Shown piece by piece: positions 1 through 12,900 of a stretch of 64,000 nt of DNA. Within the stretch, counting starts at the first letter, position 1. Each line of letters opens with the position of its first letter. The notes under the pieces are model-generated. The model saw only the letters and a program-made list of their open reading frames with translations, made no database searches and was not told the DNA's origin. The stretch is from Haliclystus octoradiatus. Taxonomy: Eukaryota; Cnidaria; Staurozoa; Stauromedusae; Haliclystidae. A program made the position numbers and the translations under genes. The stretch is taken from contig OU744448.1 of assembly GCA_916610825.1 (NCBI GenBank), positions 1,847,501 through 1,911,500 of the forward strand. The letters run 5' to 3'.

Positions 1-1087
1 TAGAGTGCCAACTCATTGGTTGAAGAAATATGATGACATATTTATGGAAGAAGTAGCTGCAGTTGGAGATTTAGAGATTAGTGAAAGTGCACTTACATTA
101 AAGGAATTGCACAATACTATTCATACTGGTTCTACGTCTTTGTTGTGGTTGGCTGAGCGATTAGGTGTAAGTGGAGATTTAAATGAAGCAAAAGTAGTAA
201 TATCTCAATGTGCCCAGTGCCAGTCAATTGATCCGCAATCAGTATTATGGAAAAAAGGTCATTTAAATGTAAATCATAATTGGTCAAGATTGGCAGTTGA
301 TGTTACAAAGCTTAGTGGACAAAAGTTTTTGACGTTTATTGATTGCGGACCGTCTCGGTATTGTATTTGGCGTCGTATTCGCAATGAAGGACAATCGGAG
401 ATCGCCAAACATTTTGAATCAATTTTTATTGAACATGGTCCACCAGACGAAATATTGTTAGATAATTATAGTTCATTTAAGTCCAGCAAAGTCAAGAAAT
501 TATGTACTGAGTGGAATGTCAGGTTGGAACCTAGAGCTGCATATTACCCTGCTGGAAATGGTATAATTGAACGAAATCATCGTACTATAAAGACGTTAGC
601 TACACGAAGTAATATGACTGTTCTAGAAGCTACTTATTGGTACAATCGATTGCCTACTGATGGTAGAAAGTTATCGCCTGTTCAGATGTTATACAGTTAT
701 GATACACATTTAAAGTTGCAAAGACCACGTGATCGAGTTGTACTTCATGATGTTCGATTTTCACCTGGCGATTGTGTTTGGGTTAAACCAGATGAAAACG
801 TGCGGTGTTATGAACGATGGAAGCCAGGAGTGATTGTCGAGCACATTTCATCAACTAAGGTAAATGTAAAGATTGGCGATTTTGTAAGTTTACGTCACGT
901 TTCACACATACGTATGCGATATGATGAGGAAAATATGCATGAAGGTGATACTGCTGAAAATGTTAATTTAGAAATAGTATGTGATTCCTCCGACGAGGAA
1001 GAAGATCAAGATCTTGCGACTAACGATGTTCTTCAATCTTCTAGACGTGTTTCGCGCCGTCCGGCTTGGTTAGATGATTATGTGTAG
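1..1087 (+). mobile_element. LTR-retrotransposon integrase, 3' end of pol (partial)
   Basis: The reading frame is open from the left edge of the window, so the element is cut by the window, and it ends at TAG 1085-1087. An HHCC zinc-binding module is visible (H36, H40, C69, C72, numbering from position 5). An integrase core with D99, D153 and E189 follows, giving D,D(35)E spacing and the usual ERNHRT context after the Glu. The C-terminal tail is acidic and ends in an Arg-rich stretch followed by PAWLDDYV, as in many Ty3/Gypsy-like pol proteins. It would insert element cDNA into the host chromosome. No stop or frameshift is seen in this part, so the integrase portion looks intact. The Ty3/Gypsy assignment is by general resemblance; a KRBA2-like domesticated integrase cannot be excluded. 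Confidence 0.8.
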
Positions 1088-1112
1088 TAAGATTTGTAAA
1101 TCTTGGGGCGAA

Positions 1113-1384
1113 TGTGCCGATGTTAGTCTTATTGACATTTTTATATGTTAGCCTTACTTATGTTTTAACCTCGTTGTTATGCATGACGTAATGTATTTGT
1201 ATTAAATAAATAGATGACGTGAGAATGTAAAATGATATAGCGTCAGCATTTTTCTTTTGTATTTCCCCGACAAAGATATAAACAGGAATGTCGGTAGGTT
1301 TTTTGATGGGGAGTGGTGTTATAACGTTGAAGAAAGTTGGATGTGTTGTTAACTGTGTTGTGGTTTTTGCATTGATTTCTTACA
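1113..1384 (+). repeat. Putative 3' LTR of the integrase element
   Basis: A short G-rich tract (polypurine-tract-like) sits 26-30 bases after the integrase stop. It is followed by TGTGCCG at 1113, a possible LTR start. An AATAAA lies at about 1205, and a possible TTACA end at 1380-1384 gives TG...CA borders. The 5' LTR is outside the window, so the borders are inferred only. Confidence 0.35.
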
Positions 1385-1419
1385 AGAGCCATGCTGATGC
1401 GTCACGCCATCAACATGAC

Positions 1420-2409
1420 TTACTCGTTTTCCGATACGACTTGAACAGGGGCCGGAGAAGATGAACGTGAAGAAGTTGGAGTGCGTTGGTTAGAAGATAA
1501 AATTTGTGTTGGTTTTATGCCAGGCCATTGGCACCATGGTCTACAATAGCGTGCGTTTGCAGCATAAAAAATGTGGGATCTACATATTTTAGATTTTTGT
1601 TTGGGTGAATAGCTTCTAATAACATAATATTGATCGTCTGTACCTGCTGCGCGAGAGGGAACAGACTCCGACTGAGACACAGCCAACACTGGTTGATGAA
1701 ATTGTTGGGGGTCCGGATCTAGATCAATCATGTTGACTGCATTCAGTCCTAACATACTCCAAAAATTATCAGCAATTGTTAAAAATTGTGGTAGAGGTAA
1801 TTCTGAATGGCCTATTAGTAGTGTTTTAACATTAAGGGGAAGGGCCTCTAATAGTCTATTACGCACTAGATGAGCCGTGGCCGTGATGCCCGAATCCTCA
1901 AATAATTGTCTAATTTTCATGGCACATACCGATGGTTTTAGTCCTATAAGGGATGAGTTGGTGAAAGCTTCTTGCATGATTTCTCGTTGAGATTTCTTTA
2001 AGATCTGTAATAAGCGGTGCTTTAATACAGTATACGGGTTGACAGCATTAAACAAATCATGGCTAACCACCAAAGGACCAAGGTCTGCTGGCAGCTCCGG
2101 CACTATAAGGTGGAATCTTTCCATTTCTGTCGTAAATCCTTTCGCATTAAAAATGCAATCAAGTTGCATGAACCAGATTTGAATGTTGAGGCGTAGGAAA
2201 GGTGGTAATTTAATATTAAACGCTGTTCGTTGTGAGTAAACCATTGTTGGTTGTGGCTGCTGGTTGTTGATGACTCCAGGAGACTCTTCATTGGATATAG
2301 GTGGTTGTGCGGGATCACCATTTGTAGTGTTCATATTGAATTGTATTTGAGACATATGATTGAAGACAACACTACTGTTCTTGAGTTCAGTTTGTAAGAG
2401 TCTAATCAT
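1420..2409 (-). mobile_element. Ty3/Gypsy-type gag-like protein (fragment of an element)
   Basis: A 329-codon minus-strand ORF resembles the gag of invertebrate Gypsy/Mag-type retrotransposons. It has a LPPF...IWFMQLDCIF core, LPADLGPLV and PYTVLKHRLLQIL, and a C-terminal Cys/His stretch (ICRSHIF..ANARYCRPWCQW) corresponding to the usual C-x-x-H-x(n)-C-x-P-C motif. Gag proteins package the element RNA. No protease or reverse transcriptase follows it on the minus strand, because the region below 1420 belongs to the other element's LTR-like sequence. It is therefore a truncated or interrupted copy. Its start is taken at the first Met; a start further in at MSQIQ is equally possible. Confidence 0.6.
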
Positions 2410-3086
2410 TTTTTAAGAGTTTTGTATGTGATTATATTTAGTAGATGTTGACTCTACAAAGGTTGACATAGAAAGAGGGTGATTACATATTACAGTGATT
2501 ATTTACATGTAGGAAAAGACTGATTTAAACGGAAGTTACAATATATATAAACCATTACAGATGCCCATGGTCGCTATGTTTTTTCCATGAAGTTTGGCAA
2601 TGGAATCAGCAGTCTATGGAAGTCTATGGCTTCAAGTCTCTGATAAACAGCATTTCACGTATTGAACAATATTACATTTTCCCGAGGCTGAAAACAGTTT
2701 TGTCTTGGCTATCATAAGACAAATATTTATGCTCAGGAATCTGTTCATGTAAGCGTCCGCAAGTGTACCTGACATAATCATTAAATCAAATTAATTTTAA
2801 AATCACCCAATGATGACGTTGGTAATGTTGAAACGTAGTTACCGGTAGGCCTACTATAAATAAGAAATCTGTTGCCCTTGAATTTTGTTATTAAATATGT
2901 AAGCCAGTAGGTTCTTAAATCAATGTTTGAAACTGCTTGAAAAATAACCAGAATTTCCAAGACAGTCAAAAAATGTTCCCCTATATTAAGATGTAGCTAT
3001 CTACCACCCCTAATTAAATTTGTTTGCCAAGATGTGATCATCATCATATACTCAAAATCTTAGTAGCAGCCCAGACTAAATTGTAA
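2410..3086. other. Non-coding stretch with a MITE end
   Basis: No coding signal was found. Bases about 2559-2630 match, in reverse orientation, one end of the TIR element at 34080-34636, including the GATGCCCATGG and AGTTTGGCAATGG landmarks. It is therefore a broken copy of that family. The palindromic octamer TAGGCCTA occurs at 2846. Confidence 0.5.
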
Positions 3087-3264
3087 CACAGTGAAACCTG
3101 TATATGACACCCAGCTACTAGAGGTAGATCAATTGACCACTATAGACAGGTGACCTTTATATACAGGTTTGATTCAATAGAAAATACTATTTTAGACTAG
3201 AGTGACCACTATAGACAGGTGGCCGCTGTATAGAGGGTGGCCGTTATGTCAGGTTTGACTGTAC
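3087..3264. mobile_element. Small TIR element (CAGTCAAACC family)
   Basis: The element begins ACAGTGAAACCTGTATA and ends in GGTTTGACTGTA, near-inverted copies of each other. Inside are repeated tracts of the type GACCACTATAGACAGGTG. The same end motif and GACCAC tracts recur at 28370-28462, 36529-36857, 36960-37050, 38085-38340, 39193-39377 and 50226-50498, so this is one dispersed MITE family. It encodes nothing. Confidence 0.65.
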
Positions 3265-3574
3265 CACACATTTAGTTACAAGTAACATTTTTTTCTGACT
3301 CATTTATTTATTTATTCATTTATTTCAATAGACTGATATATATGTGTCTTTTTATTATTTAGGCTGCCATTAAAGATAGTTGCCAAGAAGCCAAATTTCC
3401 ATGGGCAGTTATCTTGAGTGTAACTATTGTCAGTAAAGTGGGTTTCTATATCTACACCAATTACTTAGAATGATAGGCCTAAATGTGACACTCTGAGTTC
3501 AACAAATGTCCTGGTCGAATCCTTTTGTGATGCCTGAAAAGTGCTCTGCTTACCCTCTCAAGAAAGTTACAACA

Positions 3575-3668
3575 TAAGTTATTCATACATTTAGAAAATT
3601 CATAAGAGAGTTCATAATGAACATAAGTTATACATACATTTAGAAAATTCATAAGAGAGTTCATAATG
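3575..3668. repeat. Direct tandem duplication, unit about 50 bp
   Basis: Two nearly identical copies of a block reading CATAAGTTATxCATACATTTAG...GAGAGTTCATAATGAA lie side by side. No coding role is seen. Confidence 0.6.
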
Positions 3669-6461
3669 AATTCATAGAGAGATCATAACTGATGAAAACA
3701 ACATTATTCATCATACAATGCCAGTTAAGACTGAGCAATTTGACGAAGCTTTGAATAGCTGAATTTAAGTTTATGGTATGAACAATTTTTATTTGGTGAA
3801 GCAAATTTGTAAACTACAATTATACCATGAAATATGATATAATTGTAATTTTCAAATTGAAAATTTACAACTTTGCTTTATCAAATTGTTCAAGTTGTAA
3901 TTGAAAGTTTCAGTATGGAAAATAGCGACAAAATCGCTATTAAGTTTAGTTGTCTATTAGCAAATTTTTGTTTTATTGCTATGTTTCACACTAAAATTAT
4001 TTCCAAGATAAATTATTAAATTATTTGTAATACAAATTATTAATATAATGAACAAATTATGTATCCAATTTTTATATTGTACTTTTATACTTAGTTAAAC
4101 ATTTATTTTAATAGAAATGATTTTTAATCAATGTTTTGTAATTTGTACCTTTACACCTTTGTACATTATAAAATCATAAAATGCATTGGAAAATATTGTA
4201 TTGCCATTTCTGTATTTATTTCTGTTTAAGAAATGTTTGGTGCTAAAATTCTATAGAATTGAAGACATTTTTAGTAATATGCTTTTAGTAACCTTTCCTT
4301 GGTTTTCTATTGAAAATAAATGAATAAACCCAATTTTCTTACCCTGCAGTAGCCAACATTAGATAATTTACAACATTTGTAAAACACGTGTGAACCATAA
4401 CATCATGGGAATTTGCCGCGAAACCAACTTATATTTTATCTAGCAATCAGAGTACTTAATTCAGTCACGTGACATTAGTTACCAGTTCCCCCATAAGTTA
4501 AGACCTCTGAATCTGATGAAACATTTGAAATTGATATCATGAAATCAATCCATTCCGAAAGATACTTCTAGAAGGTAAGTCTGATTGTTTCTTACCTTGG
4601 TTCCATAGTGAGTTTGATTGCTTCGAAAATAGCATACATTCTGAAGTCTGAATTATAGATAAGGATTTATCTTTCTGATTATCTGCATTGCTCTCTTGAT
4701 TTCTCAGCCATATTTTGAGAGTCTAGGTTGCAAAATCCTGATTTTTGATTTTTGCCATCGGAAATTTATTCTCTTTCTGTTTACCCTATTTTATAGCAGT
4801 GTAGGATGATTGCAACTCTTTTCTCGTGTTTTATTTCTTTCAAAATGGATGTAATGCAATATTACAAGGAGAATACTATTTATTTTTGATTTGCAATGAT
4901 CATTAAGGAGAGCAAACAACAAAGCTTGAACGAGAAGTGATAATATCGTGACAAATTGACAAAGAAATTATTAATAACATTTCAGCTTCACTGAAAGTAA
5001 TGATACCGTGACAGGTATTAATAAATAAGTTAACTATATCACGCCGGAGCCCTCAGGATGGAAAACAGGCCTGCATTGTGTGTATGGAGTCGTGAACTTG
5101 GGGCATTTTCAATCAGGTTATTGCGTGAATGGGATATTCTGATTATGCCATGAAAAAGCACGCCTGATGTAGAAGTTTTTTAGCGCACTTGATTGAAAAC
5201 TGTAATAAATTTCACAATTTGTGACATCAACCTTCAAAAAAATATTATCCTGGGGATAACAGTTTCTCCCAGAGGGGGGATCCCCTCTATTTCAAGAACT
5301 CAAGCCTGTTTACATATTTTTAATCATTTCTAACTTTCAAGGTTTGCATGCCACTCCACAAACCAAATACATTGCAAAAAATTTTTGTCAATTGCATGCC
5401 TTGTGTGACTCTGCACACAAGTTTGGACCACGCAGGTTTCGCTGCAACTTAAGTTGAAGTAGTTAGAACTGATCCTACTATTTTGCGATTCACTGCTGCG
5501 AAAGTGAGTCAAACCAATGCGAATGATCTGAAAATGATGTTGTCATGACATCTTCAGTAAACAAGATGGCGGGATGAAATTTGTAGCCTGTATTTCTTTG
5601 TTGCAGATTTTGTCAATTGTGAACAATCAAGTCACCAAATAACGCAAACACACACAGCGTTTTCTTGTGTGAGTATTATTCTTTTCAATGTTTAGACCAA
5701 TCATCATATAAAATTATGTCGAAGGACACATACAAAACAAACGATAGAAATATTTGCTGTCATAAGCTTCATGTTTTTACAAGTAAATGAAACTCTCCTT
5801 TCTCTTCCCTCACTTCAAATAATTTCCATAATAAATTACTCTACATGTTCTGAGCAGCAACATTTGAATAGTTTGCAGATCTCTGACATTTGTAATATGG
5901 CTCTGATAAAATTCTATAATTTACTTGTAGGCCTAATCCTTGTCCTTGCTAACACTATGAATCCAAAAACAAAAAAAAGTTAAAATCCTGTACAAAACCT
6001 GTGAAGTTGAAATCTGCCTGTGAAAATCGACCTTTTCACAGGCTATTCACATATTCAAACTCAGTTAAAAAACTGTGAAATCTATTTGAAATTCTCAGGA
6101 TATTCACTGGTTTAAATTCATAGTGTAATATCAACAAGTTTGGATAATTGCATGTTACACTTGTCAATGAAGAAAATACTCAAGCAGGCCACACAGGGTC
6201 CGATCAAATAATGTTTTCTTCCAGGATTCTAATCTTTGCTTTCAAAATTGTTGTTGATGACATCATGTAAACGTTTTCACAGCTTTCAATTTAGGGGCTA
6301 TTATCATAAAAAATATATAAAAATTGTACCCTTTAAGATCAGCCTTCCGGGACTCTCATTCCCTGAATCTCCTATGTTATTCTATTTTTTTCCTACCCTG
6401 ACGGTCACAGTATAGTCACTTGATTCTACATTTTATTTAAATATTTTGTTCTTTTCTTCAG
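3669..6461. other. Non-coding region upstream of the Bcl-2-like gene
   Basis: No supported coding exon. A possible non-coding first exon ends at about 4574, just before a GAAG/GTAAGTCTG donor, because the next acceptor (6460-6461) opens an exon with the first ATG. This is an inference from the splice signals only. TAGGCCTA occurs at 5928. Confidence 0.3.
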
Positions 6462-6472
6462 TATTGATCAGT

Positions 6473-9176
6473 ATGGGTGATCTACATCAACACTTTGTGG
6501 CAACCAATGCAAACATTATTACCAATTTCATGATTGATCACCAGTCATGTCATGACGAAGAACCCCCTCAATTGACAGAGGAACAACAAAATATTAATCT
6601 GTAAGTTTTGGATCTTCGTTGGGTGGTTGTGGATCATGGTAAACCAACTACTAACTAACAATTAACTAGTTAGAAACTTGATTGAATTCAATGAAAGCAA
6701 TCCTTTTTATAAGTATTTTGATTTATGATCTTTTCATGATTTAAATGTGAATGTAAACTGACTTGATTTGCACAGGCATGCACAGACAACTTTTCCTCGA
6801 GATAGTTGGTAGCCTACTGTAAAGTATTAATTGTAGTTTTTCGGATTTATTACTAAATTATTAAATAGACATTTTTCAATTATAATTTCAAAGTTTAAGT
6901 TTGAAATTGATGTTTGTCTGATAAAACTTAAACCATGTAATCGTATAGTTTATGCGACATTCATCATTCATTCACCAAGCATTCAATTATTATAAAACCA
7001 TTGAAAATTCTTCACTACATTACACTGTAAAATTCTATAAAATATCGAAAAATAGTACAAACATGGTAGGCCTAGAGGGCTCGGACGTTCTAATTCAAGT
7101 TTACAGCCGTATCCTAGAGCTGCAGTAATGCAGATTCTATCGTTCTTTGGTTTTGCGGTATTTCTTCAAATTTGCATACATTATTATCCTCTCTATCACC
7201 GTTATCTGATTACCAATCATTTTACCAGTCTAGTATTCATTCCTTCGGCTAGAAAGTAGAACATGTTAGCATCATGTCACAATCTGTAGTTTATAGGATG
7301 CGGTAATACGGTGCAGAAGTTACTTTGTACAAAATACCTTTATACAGAGGCGATAAATCAGATGGACAGATTTTGTTTTTGTGAAAAGAGGACTATAAAA
7401 CCGACTGCTATGGTGTTCTCATAGCGTTTCCCACCACATATTATGATTTTTACACTCAAAAGAATACTCCATTTTCAGTTCAGACATATGCTTACAACAA
7501 TAAATTCTACTTAGCTAGCTATTGTGATAACCAGAGAATCTTTGATATATGTTAAATATGTGTGATAATGATATGTCACAATATAATCTGTATAACGCTC
7601 TACGAATGAAACATTTTCTGATTTTCATTTTATTCAAATTCTTGAACTTTAAAATCATTAAATCATCTGGAATTTTGCTACTCTTGAGTTTATATGTTCT
7701 TCCTTACCTCAGTTTTGTGGGAGAGAAAAATAGATGGCTGTTACAGAGCTACGCCATCTCAAACGTAACATTGTGTGATTAATCCGATCTAAAGTCTATT
7801 AGAAAAACCACACGACTTGTGACTTTGTCGTCATAAAGCTAGATCCAATCCTTTTTTTCCTCAGCGACGTTCGGGTCAAAACACCACTTTGAAGGCATTT
7901 TTCACCAAGAAATAATTTCCAGATCAGAAAAAAATTACGCCATTGTTTTTTTCACGTCGGGTTCTACTACATGTAAAGATAGTCTGGGGGTTTATTCCTA
8001 CTTGAACTGACGATGGTATACTGTATAATACCGAACATTTTGCAACAACCACTACTTGTAGTTTTTTGTCGCTATCTTTTGCTTTGAAATAGTGCGGAAG
8101 GTGTTGAATTTTAATGCAATAAAAATAAGTGCTTTGTTTCATTTAATGAAGCTTCACATAAATTTGAAAATGGAAAAGAGTTTATGACGAGATAATTTTC
8201 AAATGAATATCGGTACCAACAAAATAATATAAAGCAACATGAGTCTAGTGGGCAAATTTTTTTTTGATTGCAAAGTAGGCTTGTGATAGATCGCACACCT
8301 CGGAATACAAGCCTTGATATATATTGCGAGATTCCATGTACAAGTGTAGCTGTTAAATACGTGTTAAATGGAATGCTTTGGCTCGTTCCTGGTAGACCTG
8401 TACCACATGCGCCATGTACTCCACTTTACCAACAGCCGTTTTGTATAGGGACATGTAACTTTTTAGCGAGTGAAGTCATTACAAAAATTCACTCCATTAC
8501 AAAAAATCAGAATGACCAATGACAGCTTAGCATGTGCAACCTCAGGTGGTGATTGATTTATTTTCCAACTCATGAAATAATTTGTGACGTCTTTGTGAAT
8601 TGAAAAGGTGTTAAAAATGATTCACACAATATTTGTTTAACTTGTAGATTACACCCGCTTTTCTGTGACCCAAGTGGTCTATTGTAATCTGTTTAGAAAG
8701 TAGATAACACAAGGTTGCTCATGCATCGTTTCATTCACTAACATTTGTAGGCCCAGATGTAGAGTAGCGGAATAATGAGCCTGGTGGAGCTAGGCTAACT
8801 TCCCGGGGGTCTGGGGCCGTGCTGTCATTGGACTGATGCATAAAGGTGATAAGAACATGAAAAAATTCAAAACTCACATGATGTATTGCTTAAAATGTGA
8901 CTTTATCAACGTTTAAAGCAACTCAATATTCGTTTAAATTCTACATGACTGTAATAGATTTCCGCTTGCGTTTATTCCTTGTTTTTATATTTCAGGGAAG
9001 TGGCTCAAAGTCTGATTCAAGTGGCAGACATGACCGATAGCAACTATAAATCAAGATCTATTGTTAGATATGTGATTGTCATAACTGGAAAATTTTATGA
9101 GGAATTTGCCAACTTTGCCATAGGGTTTGGAAAATTTATTACTTGGGGACGTAATAAGATCTCTCGTCAACAGTAA
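6473..9176 (+). CDS. Bcl-2-family-like protein, N-terminal half (two exons)
   Basis: Exon A is 6473-6600 (coding part of an exon that starts at 6462 after CTTCAG; donor GTAAGT). Exon B is 8996-9176 (acceptor TATTTCAG, stop TAA). The junction codon is CT/G, giving 102 residues. Residues 8-23 resemble the alpha1 helix of Bak/Bok. Residues 44-60 read EVAQSLIQVADMTDSNY, a BH3-like L-x3-A-D motif, and residues 77-95 end in FITWGR, close to the BH1 core (Bak INWGR, Bok ITWGK). The BH3-to-BH1 spacing of 43 residues is almost that of Bak. Such proteins control mitochondrial apoptosis. Everything after BH1 (BH2, membrane anchor) is missing. The reading could continue through alternative donors at ..GGAC/GTAATA (9151 region) or ..CAACA/GTAAGA (9173), but no matching downstream exon was found. 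The start is uncertain because the frame is open upstream of the ATG within the exon. Confidence 0.45.
6601..8995. other. Intron of the Bcl-2-like gene
   Basis: A 2.4-kb intron with GT...AG borders. The open frames inside it (for example 7549-7782 and 8268-8522) show no recognisable domain and no splice context, so I treat them as chance. TAGGCCTA occurs at 7067. Nothing else is supported. Confidence 0.6.
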
Positions 9177-9950
9177 GAGGTTTCAAGAATGACCAGTTTC
9201 AAATGTCTCTTTCAGAAGCATCTTGTATCGAAGTTTAATTTACACATAATAATAATTATAATATCAACTTTATTTATATTGTATCATTTGTATATGAACC
9301 TTGGAGTATGAGACGTGGAAAAAGATTTTGAATAATGACAATTTTTGTAAACTCATCTTGTAAACTGAATAAATTATGAAAATGATGATAAATGATAAAT
9401 GATCTATATATATTTTGATTCCACCATGTAATCTTGAAGATAATTGAGAAAATTTACCAAATTTTATCAAATATGTTATAATGTGAATCAAACTCCCCAA
9501 GTACCACCCATTATTTCCTAGATTTCTAATGTGACTGTACTTTGATAGGCAATGACGTAATTATTCCCAGTCCTCGTGTAATCGAGGCTACCTTCATGTT
9601 CTTCAACACGAGGAAAGAAATCGGAAAACGTTGAAAAATAGAAATTTCAACAAAAAAACAAGTTATTTATTATTAATTCTGAAAGCTATAACAAAATAAA
9701 CTGTATTGGTAGAAGTATCAGGTTCTTAAGTACCTACTTCTCGTTATTGAATTATTACCAGCATCGGATTTAAGCTGAGAAGTACGATAATTGTCATGAT
9801 AGATCGCTGCTTGAACTGTGGCACGATAAATACATGTAGGAGACGATATTTGTTACGAAAAAATACAAGTATAGGGAGTAAATTCAAGCCTCAAGATTAT
9901 ATCAACCAACTTGTACATTCCAGAAATCGATAGCAATATCTTACAGACAA
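9177..9950. other. Intergenic spacer and presumed eIF5B promoter/5' UTR
   Basis: 774 bases separate the Bcl-2-like stop from the eIF5B ATG. No ORF or TATA-type core promoter stands out. The eIF5B ATG at 9951 has G at +4 (CAAATGGGG). The spacer must hold the 3' end of one gene and the promoter of the next, since both lie on +. Confidence 0.45.
9368..9373 (+). promoter_or_regulatory. Possible polyadenylation signal
   Basis: An AATAAA lies 192 bases after the TAA of the 102-residue Bcl-2-like frame and well before the eIF5B start codon. It supports a transcript ending here, but AATAAA is common in AT-rich DNA. Confidence 0.3.
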
Positions 9951-12900
9951 ATGGGGAAAGGCAAAAAAGCGTCAAGAAAGAGGGACGATGATGATTGGTA
10001 GGCCTAATATTGATTAGCTTCTTGATTTCAAATTCTACTGATTGATAGCTTCTAATATTAGCAGCTTCGATATAGTAATTGATTTTATCAGAAGCAAGTC
10101 CTAATTTGTTTTGAAAATTTATTCATGTAAACTAAGACTTCATAACTACATACAGTCGGATCTTTAAGACTCCAACCATCATCGATTCGAATCACTTACT
10201 TAAGACTCTAAGAGTAAGACCAAGTGTTCTAAATTAAGTCTTGCCACAGCACAGAACAAACCGGTTTTTGATGACAAGACAGTTGACAATACACAAATAA
10301 ATATCTCTTAGGTAGTCTACATAATAAAGAATAAATGTTGAAGTAGACTTCTTTGATAAGGCTAACGAAATTTTATTTATAGTTTCTTGTCAACTTTCAT
10401 TTTTCATTATTCATCATTATTTTTTATAGAGAATGAAAATTCGAACAAATCTACTGATTAATTTTTAAGCAGATAATGTGCGCTTTAGTATATACACGTC
10501 CCTTCAAAACGTCTCATTTGAGGTTATCAATAGAACACTTGCGTTCATCATCATCATCATTTATTCAGGAAACCTTTAAGTTTACATCAATTTTTTTTCA
10601 AATGGGTGACTAGGCTATACATTACAATATACATATATATATAAGCAGGCAGTAAAACATTAACAAAAGATAAGAGGTATTTAGTATTTACAAAATAAAA
10701 AATAGAGAGTTAAATAAAGCTTGATCATTTCATCATATGGTTCTTGAGGAGACATTTAAAACCGGTTCTTTTTGAGACTTCCTTCAGTGCAGACGGCAGT
10801 TCATTCCATCTGTGAGCACCAGCGTATTGATATGAATGGCGATGGCTTGACTTGATGTGTGGAAATAGGATCGAGTACTGGTGGTATTTGGACGTTTGAA
10901 AAAATTGGAGAGCAGAGGAGGAGCAAGGTTAAATTTCATTTATGGGTGATCATTAGTTGGTGCGATGTTTTTCTGTCTCCGATTGAGAGCCAACCAAGTC
11001 GACTACGCATCTAGGAGACAGAAGTGCGATTATTACAAGGAAGAACTGCTCTCATCTCTCTGTTTTGTAATCTCTAGAGGCGATCAAGATGTTGCTGAAC
11101 ATTTACTGTAATATTTGAATTTGCTAAACCTCGTAATAGTTGAAACTCATTTGAATTTGAAAATACCAGCACATAAGAATAAAACTCGATAAATGACAAA
11201 GAGCAATTTTCTCTGAACGTGCATTATACAGTACAGTACAGTGTGCAGTGCAGGTTTTTCTATTAAAACAATTATAGAAAACAAACTAATTAAACAATGA
11301 TAAATGAATAATAATTAAGATAATTAGATAAATGATTACAAGTTACATACCTTGGTATCGTTTCGTAACAACTTTACACAAGCAAATTTAAATATATATT
11401 GTAGGCCTACGGTTCTGTGATTGACCTTGCTTCTAAACACGAAGACTTACTCAAACGATCAATAAATATATATTCGATTACAAATTACTATAAGCTAAAC
11501 TAAAGGCGCAATATAATTTACAACCAATCAGATTACGAGTACTAAATAACTAGTAAAATAATGACATTAATATACGAGCCTATACGTAGATAGAAAAACA
11601 ATAAAACTTTGACCTCGTTTTAATACAATTAATATAGACATATATTGTCGTTTACATCCCAACCCCCATGAGACGACCAGGGAAGTCTCATAAACACAAT
11701 TATAAACGACGATTTTAATCTACACTTTCTTCTAAGCTACAAATCTTAGTTACAGGTCTAATTAATTTTTGATGCGTAATAGTAACAACCTCAACAGATC
11801 TCACACAGCCATCTTTACCTTCGAAGACTTGATTAATTCTTGCTAATGGCCATGAATTTCTTGGAATGTTACTATCCATTAAAATAACCAAATCGTTGAC
11901 CTTGAAATTTGGATGCCTTGAATTCCACTTCTGTCTCCTTTGAAGCATTGGCAAGTACTCTTTGATCCATCTTGACCAAAAACAATCAGCCATAAATTGA
12001 GCAGTTTTCCATCGTTTTCTACTAATTTGATCACCTTCATCGAATACACCGGGAGGAGGAACTGGACCATGTTGTTGTAATAGTAAATGATGCGGAGTTA
12101 ATGGTTCACAATCTCTAGGATCATCACTGACAGCAGTTAACGGTCGACTATTTAAGATTGCTTCAACTTCAGCCATCCATGTTAATAATAACTCATCATT
12201 TATCAAATTGTCGCCAATAACAATACGTAGAATCTTTCTAATGCTTCTAATCATTCTTTCCCATACTCCGCCATGGTGGCTTGCAGCAGGTGCATTCATC
12301 TTCCATTCGCATGCTTTTGGTTTTAAATAATTTGAAATTCTATCAACGTCTAAATTCTTTATAGCTTCCTTTAGTTCAGTTACGGCTCCAACAAAATTAG
12401 TACCATGGTCGCTGCGGATGACTTCTGGTGCACTCCTTCTCGCAATGAATCTGCGTAAAGCGTTTATGAAAGAATCGGTATTCAACGAATGTGCGACTTC
12501 GATATGCACAGCACAAGAATTAAAACACGTAAATATACAGCCATATCTTTTCACAATACTCCTTCCTTGTTTAATATTCAAGGGTCCAAAATAATCCACG
12601 CCAGTATAGTAGAATGCAGGCTTGAAAGGTGTTACTCTTGACATTGGCAAATCTGACATTAACTGTTCACCACTCTTTCTTTGTTCCTTTAAACACATAA
12701 AACAATTTCTGATTATATTTCTTACTGAACTTCTAGCGTTAATTATCCAAAATGTTTGACGCAATTCAGATAGTACATGTTCTTGACCGGAATGTGCAAG
12801 GTTATTATGATAATGCTTAATAATTAACTTTGATAAAGGATGCTTTTTTGGTAATATCATTGGATGTTTCGCATCATAAGAAATTGATGAACGATCAAGT

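Noticed and set aside
9541..9640. A missing BH1/BH2 exon for the Bcl-2-like gene (frame containing RVIEATFMFF)
   Set aside because: No acceptor AG in a position that would keep the frame; the resemblance is probably chance.
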